Origin: Ornatilinea apprima
GTDB lineage: Bacteria; Chloroflexota; Anaerolineae; Anaerolineales; Anaerolineaceae
Reading direction: 5' to 3'
Length of the DNA: 64,000 nucleotides
Assembly: GCF_001306115.1 (NCBI RefSeq)
Contig: NZ_LGCL01000045.1
Location: forward strand, 1 to 64,000
Made by a program: the position numbers and the translations under genes
Notes under the pieces: generated by a model
Database searches by the model: none
What the model was told of the DNA's origin: nothing
Seen by the model: only the letters and a program-made list of their open reading frames with translations
Shown: piece after piece, positions 8,986 to 18,025 of the stretch
Position numbering within the stretch: the stretch's first letter is position 1
How the letters are laid out: every line of letters begins with the position of its first letter

Positions 8986-10517
8986 GACTTGATCCGCTCC
9001 TTCAGATGCTGGTAGGTAAGGTGATATTTTTCCACAATGGAAATGGCATAAGAAATCCCATCTGCATCTCTGCGAATAATCTTGAATGTCCGCTGGTTGG
9101 AATCTTCCGGGGTCACAGTGCTGACCATGCTGATTGTTTTTTCGCCTAACCTTGATAATTCATCAATGAACGTAACGCACACGCACAACATATCAAGGTC
9201 AATGATTTCTTTAAAAATTAGCTTGCTTAACACAACCGCATCCTTGAGTGTGGTAGAAGTAAAAATTTCATTCATAATGATGAGGCTGTTGGGAGTGGCT
9301 TGTTCCAGAATCTCATGAATTCGTACCAAATCATCTTGCAGTTTACCGCTCTGGTTACTAATGGTTTCTTCCTTCTCAAAATGAGTGAAAAGCTGATCGT
9401 ACAAAAACAACTTTGCCGCGCTGCCAGGAACCGGGCATCCTAAACTGGCCAGGTAATGTAATTGCCCAAAAGCGCGGGCAAACGTGGTTTTTCCGCCCTG
9501 ATTCGGACCAGATACCACAATTATTCTCTCCTTGCCTTTCAGCTCAAAGTCATTACAGACCACCATCGCGTTTTCGCGGTTTAGATTATGCGCCAACGCC
9601 AGGTCAAAACTATCGCGGCTTAAAATTTCTTTGCTTTCCGTGGAAATCTCAGGATAGCAAAAACTCAATCCAATTTTCTTAAACGTCCCCATGTACTCCA
9701 GATACGAAATGTAAAACTGGATTTCTCGATCAAAATTACCGATCACTTCATCGATAAAACTCAAATTTTCACTGCAAAAGGTCGCCAGGCTGGTAAAAAT
9801 TTCGGGGTGAAGCTGGGCCACCATTTCCAGCACTTTGGCTTCGACATGGTTCATATCGGGGCGGTCTGTAAGCGTTACCCGGTAATCTTTCACAGCACCC
9901 TGCTTGAATTTCTCAAAGGTTTGAATCACTTCTTCGCTATAATCGCTTGCTGGCTCTAATTTGCGTACTTTGATGGTCGTGCCTTTAATAATCAACGTAT
10001 AGCAAACAGACGCCAGGTCGTCTTCCAGCGTTTTTGTTTCCCGCAACAAGCGCTTAAACCGTTCAGAATTCACATAATCATTCAGGTAATTTCTAAAGCC
10101 GATCAATCCCTGAGCACCCAATTGAACTTGAGATAGATCTTCTTTCAGTCTCAATACGGTTTCGCAATAAACCTGCACCGCGTCTAAAAACCATCGCTGC
10201 GCCTGCAGCTCATAATACGCCTTGCCCGCCCGGGTCAAAAAACCTCTCACCGTCACCATTCCACTGGCAAATGCTTGAACATTTCCAAAAAGAACTGAGT
10301 CGCCCAAGTCCTGCATAACCGCGTGGCGGTATTCAATGGTTTTAATATTCTTCAATGGTGTGTAAAAAAAGGGAGCCAGTTGATAATCTTTTTTCTTTGC
10401 GGTAATTACCTCTACAACCTGATCCAAGTTGAGATCAGAAAAGAATACTGGCATCTCGGTTGCAATCTCAGGGACCGGTGATTCATTGGTATCAAATAAA
10501 ATACTTTGAAAAGACAT
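8982..10517 (-). CDS. MutS-like ATPase (first of a pair), fluoride-riboswitch operon
   Basis: MutS-family ATPase of 511 residues, first gene of a two-gene operon. It lacks domain I and the MutS2 Smr domain. Walker A is VSGPNQGGKTTFARAFGQ (about residues 335-352). Walker B reads SLIIMNEIFTSTT, again NE rather than DE, and the downstream motif is VTFIDELS, lacking the His of MutS proteins. The ATG follows GAGGTATGG. The leader at 10.52-10.65 kb holds a promoter, a fluoride aptamer and a terminator. The MutS core is clear, the biological role is not; MutS-like genes have been noted among fluoride-riboswitch-associated genes. Confidence 0.82.
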   Translation of the reverse strand: MSFQSILFDTNESPVPEIATEMPVFFSDLNLDQVVEVITAKKKDYQLAPFFYTPLKNIKTIEYRHAVMQDLGDSVLFGNVQAFASGMVTVRGFLTRAGKAYYELQAQRWFLDAVQVYCETVLRLKEDLSQVQLGAQGLIGFRNYLNDYVNSERFKRLLRETKTLEDDLASVCYTLIIKGTTIKVRKLEPASDYSEEVIQTFEKFKQGAVKDYRVTLTDRPDMNHVEAKVLEMVAQLHPEIFTSLATFCSENLSFIDEVIGNFDREIQFYISYLEYMGTFKKIGLSFCYPEISTESKEILSRDSFDLALAHNLNRENAMVVCNDFELKGKERIIVVSGPNQGGKTTFARAFGQLHYLASLGCPVPGSAAKLFLYDQLFTHFEKEETISNQSGKLQDDLVRIHEILEQATPNSLIIMNEIFTSTTLKDAVVLSKLIFKEIIDLDMLCVCVTFIDELSRLGEKTISMVSTVTPEDSNQRTFKIIRRDADGISYAISIVEKYHLTYQHLKERIKS

Positions 10518-10561
10518 GCTCTACCATACCTCGCAAGACGTTAATCGCAATCCAGCTAGAG

Positions 10562-10601
10562 AAAAAAAGTAGCCTCTACCTAGATCAAATCTGGTAGAGG
10601 C
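10562..10601 (-). terminator. riboswitch-controlled intrinsic terminator (copy A)
   Basis: On the minus strand GCCTCTACC (10593-10601) can pair perfectly with GGTAGAGGC (10572-10580), followed after three bases by a run of seven T. The 5' arm is also the 3' end of the fluoride aptamer, so aptamer folding and terminator folding exclude each other. Ligand binding should prevent termination and let the MutS-like genes be transcribed. Confidence 0.85.
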
Positions 10602-10645
10602 CATCAGCTTATCAGCGTTTGGTTCAAGAGCGAGCCTCATCGCTC
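10593..10645 (-). promoter_or_regulatory. fluoride riboswitch aptamer (crcB motif), copy A
   Basis: Minus-strand sequence begins GAGCGATGAGGCTCGCTC and ends GCTGATGGCCTCTACC. The conserved GCGATGAGGCnCGC hairpin and the GCTGATGGCCTCTACC closing part match the well-studied Thermotoga fluoride aptamer closely. It starts a few bases after the predicted transcription start and is followed by an overlapping terminator. It controls the two MutS-like genes. Confidence 0.9.
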
Positions 10646-10652
10646 AATCATC

Positions 10653-10681
10653 ATTCTACCCAAAATCAATAAGCGGGTCAA
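10653..10681 (-). promoter_or_regulatory. sigma-70-type promoter for the MutS-like operon
   Basis: Minus strand TTGACC (10676-10681), 17-base spacer, TAGAAT (10653-10658). The predicted start falls at about 10646, right at the first base of the fluoride aptamer. Confidence 0.8.
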
Positions 10682-10738
10682 GGAAATGTCGAACGACCTC
10701 ATTAAAATAAGAATTGATAAAGAATCGATCTCGTTGCC

Positions 10739-10767
10739 TTGACCCAGGTATCTGTAAGCCCTATAAT
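10739..10767 (+). promoter_or_regulatory. sigma-70-type promoter for the rightward fluoride operon
   Basis: TTGACC (10739-10744), 17-base spacer, TATAAT (10762-10767). Transcription should begin near 10774, at the first base of aptamer copy B. It is back to back with the promoter of the MutS-like operon. Confidence 0.82.
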
Positions 10768-10774
10768 CAGGGGC

Positions 10775-10832
10775 AAGCGATGAGGCTCGCTTTCGGTTTG
10801 AGAATCGCCATGTATGGCTGATAGCCTCTACC
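10775..10832 (+). promoter_or_regulatory. fluoride riboswitch aptamer (crcB motif), copy B
   Basis: The sequence begins AAGCGATGAGGCTCGCTT and ends GGCTGATAGCCTCTACC, with AATCGCC and GGC between them forming the second stem. The core matches the fluoride aptamer pattern, with A for G in the usual GATGG closing segment. It is the leader of the gene at 10862. Confidence 0.88.
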
Positions 10833-10861
10833 CTGAATGAACGCGTGGTAGAGGTTTTTTT
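10824..10861 (+). terminator. riboswitch terminator that also covers the ribosome site (copy B)
   Basis: CCTCTACC (10825-10832) pairs with GGTAGAGG (10847-10854), followed by seven T and then directly the ATG at 10862. The 3' arm contains TAGAGG, the only plausible Shine-Dalgarno sequence, and the T run is its spacer. One hairpin can therefore both end transcription and hide the ribosome site. Confidence 0.8.
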
Positions 10862-11371
10862 ATGCCAATTTTCCCAAACGAATTTGAACAAACCCTATTA
10901 TCTCGCGATATTTCGTTAAACCCTTCTCAAAAAAGGTATTTGCGTACAACTCTCCTCTCTTTTGAGAAATCGCTGCGGTTAATCTCGCGGCTTTTGGTGG
11001 AAGATGAATCGGGGATTCTTTATTCCAGGACGTCTGCTTTTTCTCCTGCTGAGATACAGACCCTTAACGAAAAAATCGCGGCCGCTTTCGAGGTGTTGCA
11101 GAAATTCACTTCCGTGCTGGAGATAGAGTCCAGAACCGAAGACCCGTTGAAAACCATCCAAGCCCAATTGAGTCTCAGCTGGGTGGGGTTAGAGGACTGC
11201 CACGCAAAACAGGTGCGCAGCTATGGAAAACTCAACGATGCGACTGCCGATACCATCGACCAGGGGATTGAACAGCTCATTCAAACATTGCTTGAATTGA
11301 TGCAAATCACCTCCGGCAGCCAGTTGGATGACCCCAGTATTCCAGCCTATTTCGAGAATGATGATGAATAA
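10862..11371 (+). CDS. uncharacterised helical protein, fluoride-riboswitch controlled
   Basis: Protein of 169 residues that I do not recognise. It is predicted mostly helical, soluble, acidic at the C-terminus (ends FENDDE), without signal peptide or membrane segment. Charged amphipathic stretches around residues 20-50 and 65-95 suggest a helical bundle. The ATG lies immediately after the riboswitch terminator. The next gene overlaps its end by 14 bases, so both are probably made together. Its place directly behind a fluoride aptamer implies a role in the fluoride response; this is inference from position only. Confidence 0.75.
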   Translation: MPIFPNEFEQTLLSRDISLNPSQKRYLRTTLLSFEKSLRLISRLLVEDESGILYSRTSAFSPAEIQTLNEKIAAAFEVLQKFTSVLEIESRTEDPLKTIQAQLSLSWVGLEDCHAKQVRSYGKLNDATADTIDQGIEQLIQTLLELMQITSGSQLDDPSIPAYFENDDE

Positions 11372-11888
11372 ACCCAATTCCACCCCATCGGAAACAATTG
11401 AGATTTCGCTTGACCCACAAACGAAATCTGAGCTGGATGAATATGTGGGCGCGAAAAACTGGTCACTATCAGAAGGGTATCGAATTGTCTTGGGGGCGGG
11501 GCTTGGATACTTGCGCAGTAATGAGCTGTTTGAAACAGTGCAAGAAATCGGCATCCCGCAAGACCAGCCATCCATTGTTGCCCGCCTGGTAAGAGCTGAA
11601 TCCTCCCTGGCTTCCATGCGCTTCCGCATGTTTGAACTTCAAAAAGCCAATCACGATTGGGAAAATTCGCTAGGCGCTATTCACAATCAGAATATGGGCT
11701 TTCGCAGCATCGTTAAGCGCCAAAAGCAGGAAATATGGGAATTGAACCAAAAAATGAAGGAAATGGAACAACAACTTGCAGACATTGAGCAATTAACAGT
11801 ATGCAGCCCACGACCCGATACAGACTTGACTGGCGCTCAAGACAACCAAGCAACGAAATGGTGGCATCGAATTTTCAAGAGAACTTGA
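11358..11888 (+). CDS. ribbon-helix-helix-like coiled-coil protein
   Basis: Protein of about 176 residues from the first of three consecutive ATG codons. The N-terminal segment (IEISLDPQTKSELDEYV, about residues 15-31, then a second helix) looks like a ribbon-helix-helix DNA-binding fold. A long coiled coil follows (about 75-145, with KQEIWELNQKMKEMEQQLADIE), and the C-terminal tail is basic (WWHRIFKRT). It overlaps the preceding gene by 14 bases. Possible roles are a regulator or DNA-binding partner of the MutS-like proteins; neither is shown. The promoter of the next riboswitch unit overlaps its stop codon. Confidence 0.7.
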   Translation: MMMNKPNSTPSETIEISLDPQTKSELDEYVGAKNWSLSEGYRIVLGAGLGYLRSNELFETVQEIGIPQDQPSIVARLVRAESSLASMRFRMFELQKANHDWENSLGAIHNQNMGFRSIVKRQKQEIWELNQKMKEMEQQLADIEQLTVCSPRPDTDLTGAQDNQATKWWHRIFKRT

Positions 11889-11912
11889 CACCACAGCAAG
11901 GCAGGTTAGAAT
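11885..11912 (+). promoter_or_regulatory. promoter for the helical protein-enolase operon
   Basis: TTGACA (11885-11890), 16-base spacer, TAGAAT (11907-11912). The -35 box overlaps the stop codon of the preceding gene. Predicted start is near 11919, again at the first base of the aptamer. Confidence 0.75.
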
Positions 11913-11918
11913 TAAAAA

Positions 11919-11978
11919 AGCGATGAGGCTCGCTTGAGATGTAATCAAACCGCCGTTTTTGGCTGATAGCCTCTGTCT
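11919..11978 (+). promoter_or_regulatory. fluoride riboswitch aptamer (crcB motif), copy C
   Basis: The sequence starts AAGCGATGAGGCTCGCTT, carries AAACCGCC, a short T loop and GGCTGATAGCCTCTGTC. AACCGCC with GGCTGAT matches the family pattern best of the three copies. It precedes a small helical protein gene and enolase. Enolase is a classical fluoride-inhibited enzyme and a known member of fluoride riboswitch regulons. Confidence 0.92.
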
Positions 11979-12010
11979 TATTCAAAGACGAAGACAGAGG
12001 CTATTATTCT
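11967..12010 (+). terminator. riboswitch-controlled terminator (copy C)
   Basis: TAGCCTCTGTCTT (11967-11979) pairs perfectly with AAGACAGAGGCTA (11991-12003) around an 11-base loop, followed by a T-rich tail (TTATTCT). The 5' arm shares bases with the end of the aptamer, as in copies A and B. Confidence 0.8.
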
Positions 12011-12012
12011 AA

Positions 12013-13838
<1,826 letters not shown>

Positions 13839-13857
13839 TACATAATTCAAACCACAT

Positions 13858-13895
13858 CCAGAGGCAGGTGTTCCCCCTGCCTCTGGGTGGCTTTT
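13858..13895 (+). terminator. intrinsic terminator after enolase
   Basis: CCAGAGGCAGG (13858-13868) pairs with CCTGCCTCTGG (13876-13886), with a GTGGCTTTT tail. Confidence 0.75.
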
Positions 13896-13919
13896 CTGTT
13901 ATCCAGCCAGATATTTTTA

Positions 13920-14339
13920 ATGGTCACTTTTTTCTGCCCAAACTGCTGGACTTCCATTCCAGAAGAGACTGAAATTTGCCCGCATTGTGGATATGAACTG
14001 AAACAATTCGGTTCTTTAACCTACGAAGATAAATTATTAGCTGCGCTGCATCACAGCGTACCCGAACGGCGCATTATGGCCGCACAAATCCTGGGGAATC
14101 GAGGTTGCGAGCAAGCGCTCCCGATTTTTTTGGACATTCTCCAATCCGGTGAAAGCAATTATTTTCTGCTTCGCGCGATCCTGATGGCTGCAATCAAGAT
14201 CAACAGCCCGCTCCGCTTGGAGGTGCTTACACAGGCTTCCCACCACGACTCATTGTTGGTTAAAAAACTGGCATCGGAAATGTTGACCCAGCTCAACAAT
14301 AACCAGGCCCCTCAAAAATGGGACCGCAATACCGGATAA
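13920..14339 (+). CDS. zinc-ribbon protein with HEAT-like helices
   Basis: Small protein of 139 residues from the ATG at 13920. Two CxxC knuckles (FCPNC near residue 7 and CPHCGYELK near 23) form a zinc ribbon, followed by helical repeats (AALHHSVPERRIMAAQILGN, then a second and third unit) of HEAT/PBS-lyase character. Such proteins are probably adaptor or scaffold proteins. It begins within 25 bases of the enolase terminator and is not clearly part of the fluoride operon. Confidence 0.7.
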   Translation: MVTFFCPNCWTSIPEETEICPHCGYELKQFGSLTYEDKLLAALHHSVPERRIMAAQILGNRGCEQALPIFLDILQSGESNYFLLRAILMAAIKINSPLRLEVLTQASHHDSLLVKKLASEMLTQLNNNQAPQKWDRNTG

Positions 14340-14408
14340 CACGAACCTCATTCATCGTTTTGCTGTCAAATCACGCGCAACGAAATGATCTAGTTGCTGG
14401 AATCCGGC

Positions 14409-14861
14409 TCACCAGTATGCGATGAGAGTGAACAAGGATTGTTTGAGACTATTCAATTGGTTGAGTAAAACCTCTTTATAGAAGAACTTGGCGTTACTGG
14501 TTACCTTTACCGGATTGTAACGCATAATTTTTGAACACAGATGGCTGGTTCCCATCTCAGTATCCAGGCCTTCATGCCGGATGAAACCATCAATTTCTTT
14601 ACAAATCAACGGCAAAGAAATCTTTTCTCCATTACTGATAACCCGACCTTCAACCTTAACGATAGGCAATTGCGCACCAGAGGGGAAAGCAGGACAGTTT
14701 GGGTCGAATAAATCAAAATAATTAACCTGTGCCAGGTCTCCATAACGCGCCTTGATTTGTCCTGCAAGCCATTCTGCCACTTCGCGCCAGCTGTCTTTAA
14801 TCCCGTCTTTGCACGCAATCGGAGCGGCAATGATCTCTAGACAAATGCTCGAATTGTTCAT
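14409..14861 (-). CDS. thioredoxin-fold-like protein, function unknown
   Basis: Protein of 150 residues. The first 95 residues (SICLEIIAAPIACKDG, then PIVKVEGRVISNGEKISLPLICKEID) have the beta-alpha-beta pattern and cis-Pro-like position of a thioredoxin fold, with a single early Cys rather than CxxC. The last 50 residues are unlike it and could be a distinct tail. The ATG overlaps the stop of the FmdB-type gene (ATGA). I do not recognise a family. Confidence 0.6.
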   Translation of the reverse strand: MNNSSICLEIIAAPIACKDGIKDSWREVAEWLAGQIKARYGDLAQVNYFDLFDPNCPAFPSGAQLPIVKVEGRVISNGEKISLPLICKEIDGFIRHEGLDTEMGTSHLCSKIMRYNPVKVTSNAKFFYKEVLLNQLNSLKQSLFTLIAYW

Positions 14862-15085
14862 CCGCAGCATCCTTGCCCTGAACCAGACGAACAGAAGGAA
14901 GATGGTGCAGCAACCCCATTGCGATCTCCACCTCGGACAACCATCACCCCACTGATTACCTGACGCGTTTTTGGGCTTGCGCATTTCGGGCATACTGGCT
15001 GTAAACCCTGCTCTTTCTCCGCAAACGAAGCGCGAACGTCAAAGCTTTGTCCGCACAAATCACAAGAATACGCATAAATGGGCAT
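14858..15085 (-). CDS. FmdB-type zinc ribbon protein
   Basis: 75-residue protein starting MPIYAYSCDLCG, the hallmark of the FmdB/CxxC_CxxC_SSSS zinc ribbon family. A second CxxC (VCPKCAS) follows at about 36. The C-terminus is Ser/Gly-rich and ends GQGCCG, a Cys-pair tail like that of the YlbF-type protein in the same operon (GGCCG). AAAGGAAATTCT precedes the ATG; an in-frame ATG seven codons upstream is less likely. Confidence 0.8.
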   Translation of the reverse strand: MPIYAYSCDLCGQSFDVRASFAEKEQGLQPVCPKCASPKTRQVISGVMVVRGGDRNGVAAPSSFCSSGSGQGCCG

Positions 15086-15154
15086 AGAATTTCCTTTCCA
15101 CCTCATCGCTTATTCACAAAAAATGTCTATGAGTGTTGTGATTCTGGCAGTAGA

Positions 15155-15557
15155 TTAACAGCCTCCAGAACGCCTGGTTAACGAAGCAAAATCAACTCCC
15201 AGCAAGCTGCTGATTTCCTGGTTCACCTCCCTCAAAAAAAAACTGCCTTTTCCAGCGCATAAACGCGTTCCTGGACAGTTTCATTTGTTGCTACTTGTAC
15301 TTGTAAATCGCGAAAGCGTTGCGCATCTGTATCAGAAAAATGACCAGCTACGTGATCGGCGTGAATTTTCTGTTGCAAACTTATAAATCCTTCACAAGTC
15401 GGAGTGCCGCAACATCCGCGTTCAACTTCTCTTGCGCAGCCTTTACGCGCAAAAATGATTCGGATTGGCGTAGATGGGTGGTCAGATTCATGGTGGCTTC
15501 CATCATCGCCACAGGAATTTCATCACTGAAGCTCTTTGATGTATTTTCATTATCCAC
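15155..15557 (-). pseudogene. YlbF-family gene with two apparent 1-base deletions
   Basis: A YlbF/YmcA-like coding stretch broken twice. From a GTG at 15557 it runs to a stop at 15381-15383; one base shifted it continues (SLQQKIHADHVAG...) until a stop within a nine-base A run on the plus strand (15234-15242). Shifted once more it continues (LREVNQEISSLLGVDF) to a natural end RRSGGC at 15155. Restoring one base at each place gives 134 residues, almost the same as the intact neighbour (133). The GTG overlaps the end of that neighbour. Either a fresh pseudogene or homopolymer sequencing errors in a functional gene. Confidence 0.72.
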
Positions 15558-15951
15558 AGCAGCCTCCCGTCCGACATGAAGTGCCATAATCTAATCCAAT
15601 CTCCGTTGATATCAAATCGCCAAGAGATTGAGAGATTGCAACCAACTCACGCTGAGCCTGGAGATAGCTCATCACCGTAGGCTTACTGTAAAACAAGTCC
15701 TGAAGATGTAGCAATTCCTGCCGCTCTTCATCACTTAAAGAATTAAGCATGATTAAAGCTTTCAAGGATGCTTGTTTTTTCTGAAAGTCCTCCAGGGCCT
15801 TCTGTGCTGCGGAATCATTGCGAAGAGCTTGAAATGCCCGCTCAAAGCTCTGATATTCAGCCAACTCAGAAAATGCCTCGGCAAACTGCCTGGCTGCCTG
15901 CATTGTTACTAATCTCGGCGAGACCTCTAGTTCATTCAATCGGTCCTCCAT
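15550..15951 (-). CDS. YlbF/YmcA family protein with Cys tail
   Basis: 133-residue helical protein of the YlbF/YmcA family (com_ylbF type). Typical is the regular amphipathic helix pattern with FAEAFSELAEYQSFERAF near the N-terminus and a central VMSYLQAQRELVAISQSLGDLIS. The C-terminus ends SCRTGGCCG, three Cys residues that could bind metal or an Fe-S cluster, as reported for Bacillus YlbF/YmcA complexes. It heads a leftward group with a second YlbF copy, an FmdB ribbon and a thioredoxin-like protein. Confidence 0.75.
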   Translation of the reverse strand: MEDRLNELEVSPRLVTMQAARQFAEAFSELAEYQSFERAFQALRNDSAAQKALEDFQKKQASLKALIMLNSLSDEERQELLHLQDLFYSKPTVMSYLQAQRELVAISQSLGDLISTEIGLDYGTSCRTGGCCG

Positions 15952-16323
15952 ACTTTATCCATGCTCCATGATCTAGAACGAATTAATCCTGATACACTTG
16001 ACTACCCAGTTCGGCAAGCATTTTCAAGCCCATAATTTCCTTTGGTAAAAGGGGAATTTGCGCCAGTTGCTTTTCAATGCGGTTACTTCTATTTTGATTG
16101 CAGCGTTGACCCCTAATTTTTCATGATTGCCAGAGAGCTGGAAAGATAGAAGGTGAGTAGCTCTTGCACCAATTGCTAAAACTCAAAGACCAAAATTCCT
16201 TTTCTAAATTCAATTAGTGACATTTGTCACGATAGTTTTTTTATCTTAATTGATATAATAAATCTTGTTAGATATTCGTTTTTACGAATATTACTAATAA
16301 TATTAATCATAAGGAGCAAAACA
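15952..16323. other. 372-base intergenic region between divergent units
   Basis: No complete gene seen. On the minus strand an open fragment of about 45 codons ending at 15985 (LPLLPKEIMGLKMLAEL...) has coding-like composition but no start codon; it may be the tail of a decayed gene. The right end holds a TATAAT box (16254-16259) and the 20-bp operator repeat that controls the tusA unit. Confidence 0.45.
16272..16291. promoter_or_regulatory. ArsR-type operator repeat 1 (tusA unit)
   Basis: Perfect inverted repeat ATATTCG-N6-CGAATAT, 13 bases downstream of a TATAAT box, so it covers the likely transcription start of the TusA-YeeE-DsrE/F/H-like unit. Same pattern as seven other sites in the region. 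Confidence 0.75.
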
Positions 16324-16560
16324 ATGGACATTTCCGTAACCAAATCAATTGATGAACGTGGAGAGGTTTGCCCGGTGCCGGATGTGGATGCGAAGCGCGC
16401 CCTGGCAAAAATGAACTCGGGTGACATTTTGGAAGTTTTAATTGACTACCCACTCTCCAAAGAGCGCATTCCTGCGAATGCCACAAAAGATGGGCATGAA
16501 GTTTTGGCCATTGAAGAAACCGGCACCAGCGAATGGCGAATTTTGATAAAAGTTAAATAA
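16324..16560 (+). CDS. TusA family sulfur carrier protein
   Basis: 78-residue TusA/SirA-family protein. It carries the signature CPVP motif at residues 17-20 (ERGEVCPVPDVDAKRAL), whose first Cys takes up persulfide sulfur. TusA proteins hand sulfur to DsrE-type partners, which follow in the same unit. TAAGGAGCAAAACA precedes the ATG. First gene of a five-gene unit with a YeeE-type transporter and three DsrE/F/H-like proteins, under operator 1. Confidence 0.88.
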   Translation: MDISVTKSIDERGEVCPVPDVDAKRALAKMNSGDILEVLIDYPLSKERIPANATKDGHEVLAIEETGTSEWRILIKVK

Positions 16561-16654
16561 CTTGCATTCGCTCTTTTTTCAAAATCCATTTTTCAATCGT
16601 TTCGAGATGGACAATTTGAAGCTTTTTTGGAATAACAGAAAGGGATTATGCTTT

Positions 16655-17656
16655 ATGAGTATTCTTTTGGGTTTATTAACAGGTGTGGCGTTTGGTTTTG
16701 TTCTTCAAAGAGGCCGCGTTTGCTTTAATTCTGCTTTTCGCGATCTGCGCATGATGAAGGACAATTTTATGTTCAAAGCCGGATTGCTGGCAATCGCCGT
16801 TCAGATTATCGCTTTCCTTGCAATGTCTCAATTGGGTTTAATCCACCTGAATCCCAAACCGCTCAACTTAATTGGCTCCATTGTGGGTGGTTACATTTTC
16901 GGGTTAGGCATGGTGTTGGCGGGTGGTTGCGCCAGCGGTACCACTTATCGCATCAGTGAAGGAAATACCACTGCCTGGTTGGCCGGCCTTGTTTATGGTA
17001 TTTTCGCTTGGGCGACGCAATCTGGTTTCCTCAGCCCATTAATGAAAGCGATAAGCCAATTCAACATCACCGTAGCACCCAATAGCGCGCTCTACCTGGG
17101 AGAACAAACCGGGCCAACTCTGGCAACCATGCTGAATATTAATCCCTGGATTGCAGGTTTAGTTGTGGCAGCTCTTCTCTTTGCCTATTTGTTTGGCACA
17201 AAAACTACTCCTCGCGACACAGCCACCTGGGGATGGATCAAAACCGGTCTACTGGTTGTGCCGGTTGCCATGTTTGGATTTTGGAGCAGCACCATTTCGG
17301 GACGCCCGTATGGGTTAGGAATCACTGGAGGCTGGATCAATATCTTAAAAGCGATTCAGACAAATGAGTTGCTCAATTGGGAAGGCGCTGAAGTTCTGGG
17401 TATTATGATTGGCGCTGGCATCACCGCGGTGATTTTCAAGGAATTCAAGCTGCGCGTTCCGAAAAACGGAAAAACGTTCCTTTATGTTGTCGCAGGCGGC
17501 GTATTAATGGGGTTTGGCGCAGTATTTGCGGGAGGCTGCAATATTGGTCATTTCCTCACTGGCATTCCTCAGTTAGCCATTAGTTCCATTGTTGCGGGCA
17601 TTTTCTTCATTCTTGGCAACTGGACGATGGTACGCATCCTCTATGGCAAGAGCTAA
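16655..17656 (+). CDS. YeeE/YedE family sulfur-compound transporter
   Basis: Membrane protein of 333 residues from the ATG at 16655, with nine or ten hydrophobic segments. Motifs GFVLQRGRVCFNSAFRD near the N-terminus, AGGCASGTTYR (about residue 85) and FAGGCNIGHFLTG (about 290) contain the Cys residues that the thiosulfate transporter TsuA/YeeE uses to relay its substrate. An AAAGGG ribosome site fits this start. Next to tusA it probably brings in thiosulfate or another sulfane-sulfur compound; selenium-linked members also exist. Confidence 0.87.
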   Translation: MSILLGLLTGVAFGFVLQRGRVCFNSAFRDLRMMKDNFMFKAGLLAIAVQIIAFLAMSQLGLIHLNPKPLNLIGSIVGGYIFGLGMVLAGGCASGTTYRISEGNTTAWLAGLVYGIFAWATQSGFLSPLMKAISQFNITVAPNSALYLGEQTGPTLATMLNINPWIAGLVVAALLFAYLFGTKTTPRDTATWGWIKTGLLVVPVAMFGFWSSTISGRPYGLGITGGWINILKAIQTNELLNWEGAEVLGIMIGAGITAVIFKEFKLRVPKNGKTFLYVVAGGVLMGFGAVFAGGCNIGHFLTGIPQLAISSIVAGIFFILGNWTMVRILYGKS

Positions 17657-17658
17657 TT

Positions 17659-18015
17659 ATGAAAATCACTATTCAAGTAATGGTACCTCCCTATACTAAC
17701 CAGGACCTGGACACGGCTCTCAACATTGCGGAAGCCTGTTTGGATCGTGGACATGAAGTCCGCCTGTTTCTCTTCTCTGATTCGATTTTATCCACCAACA
17801 CCAAAGTTAAGCCAGTGCGCTCCGACCGCAATATTCCCGAGCGAATGCGCTTGCTTATTGAAGAGAAAAAGCTGCGTGTTGATATTTGCGGTATTTGCAT
17901 GGAATACCGCGGTGTCCGGCCTGAAGATGCAATTTCTGGTGCAGCCCCAAGCGGTTTGCCCGAACTGGCAAGCCTGGTCGTCACCTCAGACCGTTTTGTT
18001 AATTTGATGGCCTAG
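17659..18015 (+). CDS. DsrE family protein (TusD/DsrE-like)
   Basis: 118-residue DsrE-fold protein: MKITIQVMVPPYTNQDLDTA, a Rossmann-like beta-alpha start, then ALNIAEACLDRGHEVRLFLF. A CGICMEYRG segment (about residues 75-83) holds the Cys residues in the position where DsrE/TusD carries its persulfide. It starts 2 bases after the transporter gene. Together with the next two genes it makes a DsrEFH/TusDCB-like set. Confidence 0.83.
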   Translation: MKITIQVMVPPYTNQDLDTALNIAEACLDRGHEVRLFLFSDSILSTNTKVKPVRSDRNIPERMRLLIEEKKLRVDICGICMEYRGVRPEDAISGAAPSGLPELASLVVTSDRFVNLMA

Positions 18016-18025
18016 GAGAGGTGAA

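Noticed and set aside
15085-15120. Possible fourth fluoride aptamer (AAGCGATGAGG on the minus strand before the FmdB gene)
   Set aside because: Only the first ten bases match; they run straight into the ribosome site and ATG, and neither the second stem nor the GCTGATGGCCTC part is present.
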